27,314 nt of DNA from CAZCFB01 sp964511535 (GTDB lineage Bacteria > Myxococcota_A > Polyangia > GCA-2747355 > CAZCFB01). The position numbers and the translations under genes are program-made. The notes beneath the pieces were generated by a model that worked only from the letters and a program-made list of their open reading frames with translations, did no database searches and was not told the DNA's origin. Where the stretch lies: the NCBI GenBank assembly GCA_964511535.1, contig CAZEFW010000131.1, positions 1 through 27,314 on the forward strand. The letters are read 5' to 3'. Positions 1 to 6,500 of the stretch are shown piece by piece. Within the stretch, counting starts at the first letter, position 1. Every line of letters starts with the position of its first letter.

Positions 1-273
<273 letters not shown>

Positions 274-287
274 GGTCCTGAGCCCCC

Positions 288-947
288 TCAGCTGATCATC
301 CCGGTGAGCACGGCCACCGGCATGGAGATGTTGCCCGCCACCACCACCAGGGTCACCGCGGCGGCGAAGCCCCGGCGCCAGTGGTTGTACTTCGGGTGGT
401 TGGCGCCCAGGGTCTGAAACAGCGACCAGAGGCCGTGGTACATGTGGAGGCCCAGCAGCACCATGGCCACGATGTAGATGCCTGATACCCAGGGCACCGA
501 GAAGCCGGCGATGACGTTCTGATAAACCTGCCCGGCCTGGAAGGTGGCGTGGGCGTGGCCCGTGGTGAAGTGCGCCAAGTGGTACAGGATGAACAGGCCG
601 AGGAAGGGCCCGCTCCAGCGCATGGTCCGCGCAGCGTAGTCGCTCTCCTGGTAGGCGCGCCGCACGTACTTGCGAGGCCGCGCCCGCCAGCTCTGGAGCG
701 TCAGCTGCGCGGCCGCGAGCACGTGCAGGCCCACGGCGCCGAGCAGGAGCAGGCGGATGGCCCACACCACCCCCGGCTTGCTGTGCAGGAACGCGGCGTA
801 GGCGTTGAGCTGGGCTGGCCCGAGGAACACCTGCAGGTTGCCCAGCATGTGCACCACCACGAACCCGAGGAAGACGATGCCCGTGGCGGCCATCACCACC
901 TTCTTGCCGATGGAGGTGCTGTAGAAGCTCAGGACTGCTGTGGCCAT
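288..947 (-). CDS. sdhC: Succinate dehydrogenase cytochrome b subunit (SdhC, b558 type)
   Basis: This 219-residue membrane protein anchors the succinate dehydrogenase catalytic subunits and exchanges electrons with the quinone pool. I chose the ATG giving MATAVLSFYSTSIGKK because it has a strong AGGGGAG ribosome site 5-6 nt upstream; an in-frame start 19 codons earlier lacks this. About five hydrophobic helices are visible, including VVMAATGIVFLGFVVVHMLG, VWAIRLLLLGAVGLHVLAAA and IYIVAMVLLGLHMYHGLW. Histidines in the VVHMLGN, GLHVLAA, YHLAHFTTGH and LHMYHGLW segments are candidates for haem ligation, as in the single-subunit dihaem cytochrome b family. The length (about 220 aa) and the SIGKKVVMAxTG start match that family. 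It is transcribed with sdhA. Confidence 0.93.
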   Translation of the reverse strand: MATAVLSFYSTSIGKKVVMAATGIVFLGFVVVHMLGNLQVFLGPAQLNAYAAFLHSKPGVVWAIRLLLLGAVGLHVLAAAQLTLQSWRARPRKYVRRAYQESDYAARTMRWSGPFLGLFILYHLAHFTTGHAHATFQAGQVYQNVIAGFSVPWVSGIYIVAMVLLGLHMYHGLWSLFQTLGANHPKYNHWRRGFAAAVTLVVVAGNISMPVAVLTGMIS

Positions 948-1053
948 GAAACTCCCCTTTCTATATCGGGCTTTTAACCTGACACAGCCACCGTCGCCGG
1001 ACAAGCCAGGATGACCGGTAGATATCGAGGGTACAGCGGGTTAGGGTAACCGC
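948..1053. promoter_or_regulatory. Divergent intergenic region between sdhC and the VWA-protein gene
   Basis: About 106 nt separates the two divergent starts, so promoters for both directions should lie here. I see AT-richer patches (CTATATCGGGCTTTTAA and GTAGATATCG) but no convincing -35/-10 pair. A small dyad, GGTTA-GGG-TAACC, lies at about 1040-1052 just before the VWA-gene start and could be an operator or chance. Confidence 0.3.
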
Positions 1054-3351
1054 GTGGGATCGCTCCAACTCACCACCCTTGAGGACTGGCGGCTGGTGCT
1101 GCAGACCAGCTGGGGGGCCGCTGGTATGGCGGTGGCTGGTGCCGCGGCGCTGCTGGCCCTGGGGCTAGCCCTGTGGAGCTACCGCCGGGAGCGCCGGCGA
1201 GGGGTGCTGGCGCTGCTCTGCCTGACCCGCACCCTGGCCCTGGCGGGGCTGCTCGGGTTGCTCCTGCAGCCCGCAGTGCAGCTGCAGAGCGTCACCCGGC
1301 TGCCCAACCACGTGGCGGTGCTGGTGGACAGCTCCGCGTCCATGGGGATCACCGAGCCCAGCGGCGGGCGGCGGCTCGACCTGGCGGAGGCCATGATCAA
1401 GCGCTCCTCTGCCACGCTGGATCAGTGGCGCAAGCGGCGCATCGTGGATCTCTACCGCTTCGGCGCCAGCCTGCGCGGCATGGATCCGGCGAAGGCGGCG
1501 CGCACGCCGCTGGACCCGGTCACGCAGATCATGGCCGCGCTGACCGAGCTGAAGAAGCGCACACCGCGCAAGGATCTCGCGGGCGTGGTGCTGGTGAGCG
1601 ACGGCGCGGACAACGGCCGGCTGGCCGGCGGCACCCTCACCGCGGCGGCGCGCACGTTCTTCTCCGAGCTCGGCGCGCCCGTGCACACGGCGCTGGCTGG
1701 CGGTGGCGCCATCAAGGACCTGGCGGTGGCGGAGCTGCACGTGGATCACTTCGCCTTCGTGCGCAACGCCGTGCGGGTGGAGGCGGACCTGCTGGCCCTG
1801 GGCGTGGACCAGCCGACGGTGACGGTCACCTTGCAGGCGGCGGGCGCGGTGGTGGCGCAGACCACGGTGGCCCTGCGACCGGGCAAGACCCGGTACCGGG
1901 CGCGGCTGGAGTTCGTGCCCCAGCGGGTCGGCAAGTTCGTCTACACGGTCTCCCTGCCGCAGCTCGACGGCGAGGCGCTGACCAGCAACAACCAGCGCTC
2001 CTTCGTGCTCAAGGTGATCCGTGACCGGATCCGGGTGCTTCAGCTGTGCGGGCGGCCGTCCTGGGACGAGCGCTTCATGCGCCGCCTGCTCAAGCGGGAC
2101 CCCAACGTGGACCTGATCTCGTTCTTCATCCTGCGCACCCCCGGCGACTTGACCTCGGTGGACTCGCGGGAGCTGTCGTTGATCCCGTTCCCCACCGACG
2201 AGCTGTTCAGCCAGGAGCTGGGCAGCTTCGACCTGGTGGTGCTGCAGAACTTCAACTACGGCCCCGAGGGGATCGGCTCCTACCTGCCCCAGATCCGCGC
2301 CTACGTGGACAACGGCGGCGCCCTGGCCATGGTGGGCGGGGATCGCAGCTTCACCTCCGGCTCGTACCACGGCACAGTGCTGGCGCCGGTTCTACCGGTG
2401 CGGCTGCTGCGGCCGCGCGCCGACCCGCGCCGGCTGATCTCGGTGGAGCGGTTCAAGCCGCGGGTGACCCGGCAGGGCAGGGACCACCCGATCCTGCAGC
2501 TCGCGCCCTCGCGAGAGGAGAGCGCGACCCTGCTGGCGGGGCTGCCGCCGCTGGAGGGGGTGAACCTGGTGGCCGGCGCGGCGCCCGGCGCCACGGTGCT
2601 GCTGACCCATCCATCTCTGCGCGCCCGCGGGGGCAAGCCGATGCCGGTGCTCGCCACCACCGAGGCGGGCAAGGGCCGGACCCTCGCGCTGACCACCGAC
2701 ACATCATGGCACTGGGCGTTCCTGTCCGCAGGCAGAGGCGGCACTCGGCAGGCGTACGACCGGTTCTGGCGAAACGCCATCCGCTGGCTCATCCGGGACC
2801 CGGAGCTGAAGTACCTGCGAGTCATCGCCCAGACCGACCGCGTGCCGGTGGGGGCGACCATCAAGGCGGTGGTCCGGGCTTACAAGCCGGATTACTCCCC
2901 GGCGGTGGGGGTGGAGGTGGACCACGAGGTGATCAACCTCGGCGGCGGCGCTGGAGGCAGCGCCGGACGTGGCAAGACCGACGACAGGGGAGAGCTGACG
3001 CTGGAGTTCATGCCCCGGGCAACCGGCGCTTACCGGCTGCGGGCGCAGGCCACCCTCGCCGGTCGCAAGACCGCGGAGGACGCGGTGGTGCTGGTGGAGC
3101 CCGCCGGGCCGGAGCTGCGTCAGCCCGCGGCCAGGCCGGGGCTGCTCACCGCCATCGCCGCGGCCAGCGGGGGCCGCTACCTGGGGCCGACCCGGCAGCT
3201 GCCCGCGGAGCTCAAGCTGCTCGACCCGCGGGTGCTGCAGGTGAACTGGCGCAAGGACATCAACCTGTGGAGCAGCTGGTGGGCCCTGCTGCTGGTGGTG
3301 GCGCTGCTGGGCGGCGACTGGGCGCTGCGGCGAAAGTTCGGCTACCTGTGA
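1054..3351 (+). CDS. Membrane protein with VWA domain and glutamine-amidotransferase-like domain
   Basis: The protein has 765 residues. Two N-terminal hydrophobic helices (about residues 22-43 and 52-75) are followed by a von Willebrand A domain whose metal-binding MIDAS motif DSSASMG starts at Asp92. An Ig-like region follows. From about residue 325 comes a class-I GATase-like fold (VLQLCGRPSWDERFMRRLLK, then VVLQNFNYG and GGALAMVGGDRSF) without an obvious Cys-His-Glu amidotransferase triad, so it is probably non-catalytic. A carboxypeptidase-regulatory-like beta domain (about 590-690) and a C-terminal helix (WWALLLVVALLGGDWALRR) complete it. This architecture is common in Myxococcota and Planctomycetes, often near MoxR/Bat-type genes, but no such neighbour is seen here. 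The GTG start has TTAGGG about 8 nt upstream. The physiological role is unknown; a cell-envelope stress or assembly role is inference. Confidence 0.82.
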   Translation: MGSLQLTTLEDWRLVLQTSWGAAGMAVAGAAALLALGLALWSYRRERRRGVLALLCLTRTLALAGLLGLLLQPAVQLQSVTRLPNHVAVLVDSSASMGITEPSGGRRLDLAEAMIKRSSATLDQWRKRRIVDLYRFGASLRGMDPAKAARTPLDPVTQIMAALTELKKRTPRKDLAGVVLVSDGADNGRLAGGTLTAAARTFFSELGAPVHTALAGGGAIKDLAVAELHVDHFAFVRNAVRVEADLLALGVDQPTVTVTLQAAGAVVAQTTVALRPGKTRYRARLEFVPQRVGKFVYTVSLPQLDGEALTSNNQRSFVLKVIRDRIRVLQLCGRPSWDERFMRRLLKRDPNVDLISFFILRTPGDLTSVDSRELSLIPFPTDELFSQELGSFDLVVLQNFNYGPEGIGSYLPQIRAYVDNGGALAMVGGDRSFTSGSYHGTVLAPVLPVRLLRPRADPRRLISVERFKPRVTRQGRDHPILQLAPSREESATLLAGLPPLEGVNLVAGAAPGATVLLTHPSLRARGGKPMPVLATTEAGKGRTLALTTDTSWHWAFLSAGRGGTRQAYDRFWRNAIRWLIRDPELKYLRVIAQTDRVPVGATIKAVVRAYKPDYSPAVGVEVDHEVINLGGGAGGSAGRGKTDDRGELTLEFMPRATGAYRLRAQATLAGRKTAEDAVVLVEPAGPELRQPAARPGLLTAIAAASGGRYLGPTRQLPAELKLLDPRVLQVNWRKDINLWSSWWALLLVVALLGGDWALRRKFGYL

Positions 3352-3376
3352 GCCTGGCGAGGGACCTGCCGCGGCG

Positions 3377-4444
3377 TTACTGATCCACGGGGTCGACACC
3401 CTCGAGCGGTTTTTCGTTCATGACCCACCTGTCGCGGCCGTCGGCCTTGGCCACGTACAGGGCGCGATCCGCGCCCTCGATGAGGGTCGCCGGATCCAGG
3501 GCGCCGCGGGGCGTGGCGGTGCAGACCCCGGCGCTGGCGCGGACCTGGATCTCGTTGGACCCGATGCTCACCGGCCGGCGGCGGATATGGCTGAGCAGCC
3601 GCGAGGCGATGGACTGGGCGAGCTCGCCGTCGCAGCTGGGCAGGACCACCATGAACTCCTCGCCGCCGTAGCGGCACAGCGTATCGTAGCTGCGCAGGGC
3701 GCCGCGCATGCGATCCGCCACCTCCTGCAGGACGGTGTCCCCGGCCAGGTGTCCGTGGGTATCGTTGACCTGCTTGAAGTGGTCCAGGTCCACCATCAAC
3801 ACCGACAGCGCGTGGCCCTCGCGGCTTGACCGGGAGATCTCGTCCTTCAGGATCCGCATGCCGATCTCCCGGTTCCAGATCCGGGTCAAGCCGTCGATGG
3901 CGGCGCGGCGTTCGGCCTCTGTCAGGCGCGCCCGCAGCGACTGCTCGGACTGGCCCAGCGCCGCGGTTCGTAGCTCGTCCTCCACGATGTGCGCCAGGTC
4001 TTCCAGCGCCATACGATCCTCGTCGTCCAGCTCCCTCGGCTCGGGATCGATGACGCACAGGGTGCCGATGCGCTTGCCGTCCGGAGCGCGCACTGGCTTG
4101 GCGGCATAGAGCCTGATGTGGGGGGCGCCGGTGACCAGCGGGTTGTCGAAGAACCGCTCGTCCTTGGTGGCATCGGGCACGTGGAAGATCTCCCCCTGGT
4201 GGATCGCGTGCCCGCAAAAGGAGATGGCCCGGCCAGTCTCGGATGCTGTGAGCCCTGTGGCGGATTTGAACCATTGCCGGTCGGCGTCGATGAGCGAGAT
4301 CAGCGCGATCTCGGTGCCGAGAGATTTTTTGGCCAGCCGGGTGAGCCGGTCGAAGCGCTCCTCGGCGGGGGTGTCCAGGATGTTCAGGTTCCGCAGGCTC
4401 TGCATCCGCTGCGGTTCATCGGGAGTATGGCTCGGTTCCCTCAT
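3377..4444 (-). CDS. GAF-GGDEF diguanylate cyclase
   Basis: This 355-residue protein is predicted to make cyclic di-GMP from two GTP. An N-terminal GAF domain (about residues 20-165; begins LNILDTPAEERFDRLTRLA, with the SFCGHAIH and LCVIDPEPREL segments common in this subclass) precedes a short helical linker and a GGDEF domain (about 185-345). The catalytic signature is GGEEF at residues 260-264. The inhibitory I-site RxxD is present as R251-S-Y-D254, five residues upstream, so product feedback is expected. No membrane segment is seen, so the enzyme should be cytoplasmic, with the GAF domain sensing a small ligand or redox state. The ATG has GAGGTG close upstream. The gene is convergent with the VWA gene and divergent from the KYGG lipoprotein gene. 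Confidence 0.93.
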   Translation of the reverse strand: MREPSHTPDEPQRMQSLRNLNILDTPAEERFDRLTRLAKKSLGTEIALISLIDADRQWFKSATGLTASETGRAISFCGHAIHQGEIFHVPDATKDERFFDNPLVTGAPHIRLYAAKPVRAPDGKRIGTLCVIDPEPRELDDEDRMALEDLAHIVEDELRTAALGQSEQSLRARLTEAERRAAIDGLTRIWNREIGMRILKDEISRSSREGHALSVLMVDLDHFKQVNDTHGHLAGDTVLQEVADRMRGALRSYDTLCRYGGEEFMVVLPSCDGELAQSIASRLLSHIRRRPVSIGSNEIQVRASAGVCTATPRGALDPATLIEGADRALYVAKADGRDRWVMNEKPLEGVDPVDQ

Positions 4445-4718
4445 GCTGCACCTCGATTGGTCATGACCCGCCGGACAGGGCGCCGACCGTAATATCTGTC
4501 AGAAAAACTGAAACCTGAATTACAAAAGTCAAGTGATTAAATCGACAAGGTAGACAATTGCGGTGCTGCGCTCGGGAGCGCGCCTTCAGGATGAACAGGG
4601 CGACAACCTTGGGGAATATTCAGGGTCCATAGGCCCGTTGGAGAGACAAATCCCTGGATAAACCGGGGACCTGCGCTGTACCATCGGTAAGGCTGATACA
4701 CGCGAGGTTTAAACTATC
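4445..4718. promoter_or_regulatory. 274-nt AT-richer divergent intergenic region with two dyads
   Basis: No gene is seen between the divergent GGDEF and KYGG-lipoprotein starts. The left part (about 4490-4560) is markedly AT-richer than the surroundings. A perfect dyad GCGCTC-GG-GAGCGC lies at 4568-4581. A hairpin TCCCTGG-ATAAA-CCGGGGA (one G-T pair) lies at 4651-4669, about 50 nt before the lipoprotein ATG, and would fall in its 5' leader if transcription starts upstream. I could not assign a riboswitch class or a clear sigma-70 promoter. Confidence 0.4.
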
Positions 4719-5213
4719 ATGTTCGGCAAAAAGAATAATCGGCGTTCCTTCGTGGTGGATCTGATGTCGTCGGCGGCCGGGGTATGGGTGGCGGTCTCGG
4801 GCGGCGCAGGCCTCACGGCGCTGGCCACCGGCTGTTCCGACGACGACGTAAATACGCCCAAGTACGGCGGCGTGCCGCCCAAGGACGGCTCGCCCGACAC
4901 GGCCAACGTCCCCAAGTACGGCGGCCACGGCGACATGCGCTACGACACCGGAAGCCCGGACCAGGCCGTCGTGAAGTACGGCGGCATCGACGCCGGGGCC
5001 AAGAAGGACACCGGCCCCGTGGTCAAGTACGGCGGCTTCGACATGGGCGGCAAGAAGGACAGCGGCCCGGTGGTCAAGTACGGCGGCAAGATGGACAAGG
5101 GCACCTCTGGCTCCGATGGACCGATGATGAAGTACGGCGGCAAGCAGGACTCCGGCGGCGCCACGCCCAAGTATGGCGGCAACCCGAAGAAGTACGGCGG
5201 CCAGCCCGCCTGA
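4719..5213 (+). CDS. Tat-type lipoprotein with eight KYGG motifs; putative radical-SAM-modified substrate
   Basis: I do not recognise this 164-residue protein by name. The N-terminus has a twin-arginine motif (NRRSFVV, Arg8-Arg9), a hydrophobic stretch and a lipobox-like LATGC ending at Cys39, so it looks like a Tat-exported lipoprotein. The mature part is low complexity and rich in Gly, Asp, Lys and Pro. It carries eight exact KYGG motifs, with the Lys at 48, 66, 86, 103, 120, 138, 151 and 158. Spacing is 17-20 residues at first and shortens to 13 and 7 at the C-terminus. Several copies sit in a larger unit, D(T/S)GPVVKYGG. Cys39 is the only cysteine and eight of nine tyrosines are in the motif. 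Seven of the eight copies are encoded by the same 12 bases. The radical SAM gene begins 16 nt downstream, so the two are very likely co-transcribed. GAGG lies about 12 nt before the ATG, a weak ribosome site. Confidence 0.85.
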   Translation: MFGKKNNRRSFVVDLMSSAAGVWVAVSGGAGLTALATGCSDDDVNTPKYGGVPPKDGSPDTANVPKYGGHGDMRYDTGSPDQAVVKYGGIDAGAKKDTGPVVKYGGFDMGGKKDSGPVVKYGGKMDKGTSGSDGPMMKYGGKQDSGGATPKYGGNPKKYGGQPA

Positions 5214-5229
5214 CCCACCTGCCGATCCA

Positions 5230-6318
5230 ATGGCCCGCGGCAAATTCTCAAGGATGGTGGACATCCGCAGGGATGTGGAGCGCCGCAAAGCGCTCTTCGC
5301 CGAGCCGGATCTGACCTACCTGTTCTGGGAGTGCACGCTGAAGTGCAACCTGAAGTGCGTGCACTGCGGGTCGAGCTGCGAGGCGCGCTCGCCCCTGGAG
5401 GAGCTCACCACCGACCAGATCTTCGCCATCCTCGACAGCATCGCCGAGGACTTCGACCCGTGCCGCATCTTCGTGTCCATCACCGGCGGTGAGCCGCTGA
5501 TGCGCAAGGATCTGTTCCAGGTGGTGGGGCGCATGCATGACCTCGGCATGTCAGCCTGCATCGTCACCAACGGCGTCCTGCTGGGCAAGCGCGAGGCGGG
5601 GCTGCTGGCCGAGGGGGGCATGAACACCATCACCATCAGCGTGGACGGGCTCGAGGCGGAGCACGACGCCATGCGGGGGCAGGGGACCTACCACAAGGCC
5701 CTGGCCGCCCTGGGTCACTGCAGGGAGGCGGGCATGGAGGTGGTCGAGGCCATCACCTGCGTTCGGCCGGCCAACCTGCGCTCGCTGCCCGAGCTGGAGC
5801 AGGCTGTGCGCGAGGCGGGCGCCACCCACTACCGCTGCATCACCATCGACCGCATGGGCCGGGTCCAGGGAGAGCGCGACCCGGAGCTGTGGATGGAGCC
5901 GCACCATGTGCGGGAGCTGTTCGACTACATCCAGCGCAGGCGCAAGGAGCAGGAGCGAGACGGCGACGACTTCGGCGTGCGGTTCTCGTGCGGCGGGTTC
6001 CTCGGCGTGGACCAGGAGTTGTCAGTGCGCCCCGAGATGGGGCAGTGCTACGCCGGCCTGTGCGTGGCATCCATCCTGTGCGATGGCCAGGTGAGCGCCT
6101 GCCCGTCCCTGCCGAGGTCGTGGGCCCAGGGGTCGGCCCTGGAGACGCGCTTCTCCACCATCTGGCGCGAGCAGTTCCAGGCGTTTCGGGACCTCAAGTG
6201 GCGCGCCGAGGGACACTGCAAGGGCTGCTCCTACTTCGATCTCTGCCTGGGCGGAGGCCTGCACGAACGCCTGGTCCAGCCCGGCGACTTCTGCTGGCTC
6301 GACAGGCAAGAGACGTAG
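5230..6318 (+). CDS. Radical SAM/SPASM-type maturase-like enzyme
   Basis: The 362-residue protein has the radical SAM [4Fe-4S] motif CX3CX2C at Cys39, Cys43 and Cys46, the SAM-binding GGEP-type segment (SITGGEPLM) and the TISVDG strand. A Cys-rich C-terminal SPASM-type domain follows, with cysteines at 254, 273, 278, 284, 291, 330, 333, 339 and 355, including CxxCx5C at 330-339. Such enzymes typically bind auxiliary Fe-S clusters and modify ribosomally made peptides or proteins. The neighbouring KYGG-repeat lipoprotein is the obvious candidate substrate. I place the start at the ATG at 5230, 16 nt after the lipoprotein stop, although no good ribosome site is seen. An earlier in-frame ATG at 5173 would overlap the lipoprotein gene, and a later ATG at 5254 is also possible. 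Translational coupling is plausible. The precise reaction cannot be read from the sequence. Confidence 0.9.
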   Translation: MARGKFSRMVDIRRDVERRKALFAEPDLTYLFWECTLKCNLKCVHCGSSCEARSPLEELTTDQIFAILDSIAEDFDPCRIFVSITGGEPLMRKDLFQVVGRMHDLGMSACIVTNGVLLGKREAGLLAEGGMNTITISVDGLEAEHDAMRGQGTYHKALAALGHCREAGMEVVEAITCVRPANLRSLPELEQAVREAGATHYRCITIDRMGRVQGERDPELWMEPHHVRELFDYIQRRRKEQERDGDDFGVRFSCGGFLGVDQELSVRPEMGQCYAGLCVASILCDGQVSACPSLPRSWAQGSALETRFSTIWREQFQAFRDLKWRAEGHCKGCSYFDLCLGGGLHERLVQPGDFCWLDRQET

Positions 6319-6359
6319 GGCTCGCTTCGCTCGCTGGCGTTGGCTCGCTTCGCTCGCTG
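6319..6359. repeat. 18-bp perfect direct repeat (two copies, 23-bp period)
   Basis: GGCTCGCTTCGCTCGCTG occurs at 6319-6336 and again at 6342-6359, separated by GCGTT. It begins immediately after the radical SAM stop codon. A partial third copy (GGGCTCGCTTTGCTCAC) lies at about 6399-6415. Confidence 0.85.
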
Positions 6360-6394
6360 ACTTGAGACTTGGGGCTTGAGGCTTGAGGCTTGAT
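6360..6394. repeat. Heptanucleotide tandem repeat, GCTTGAG type (5 units)
   Basis: Five consecutive 7-mers are read on the plus strand: ACTTGAG, ACTTGGG, GCTTGAG, GCTTGAG and GCTTGAT. The same heptamer family appears at 9734, 11028 and 11122. The array lies in the gap after the radical SAM gene. Confidence 0.85.
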
Positions 6395-6500
6395 TGCGGG
6401 GCTCGCTTTGCTCACCAGGATCGTGGGCCCGCCCCATTTTTGTTCTTTGTTCTTTGTTTTTCACTCCGCCCTCCCGCCCGATGAGCGCTAATCTCCTCTC
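6395..6500 (+). other. Gap before the Kelch-like lipoprotein; T-rich tract, possible terminator
   Basis: GGGCCCGCCCC followed by a T-rich tract with two GTTCTTT heptamers (6442-6455) lies at about 6425-6462. Downstream of the radical SAM gene this resembles a weak rho-independent terminator, with GGGGC at about 6398 pairing distantly with GCCCC, but the loop would be long. No clear promoter or ribosome site for the next gene was found. Confidence 0.3.

Noticed and set aside
1165..2370. Long minus-strand open frame inside the VWA gene
   Set aside because: Composition is typical of a GC-rich antisense frame; the plus-strand protein has MIDAS and GATase-like motifs.
4568..4581. Rho-independent terminator at the GCGCTC-GG-GAGCGC dyad
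   Set aside because: The loop is only 2 nt, there is no T-tract and no gene ends nearby.
4860..5207. Three-residue cyclophane (triceptide) or thioether sites in the KYGG protein
   Set aside because: The third residue of YGG is Gly without a beta carbon, and the mature part has no Cys. Neither chemistry fits the motif well, although unusual Gly alpha-carbon links cannot be excluded.
6360..6394. Possible CRISPR array
   Set aside because: The repeat unit is 7 bp with no spacers and no cas genes nearby.
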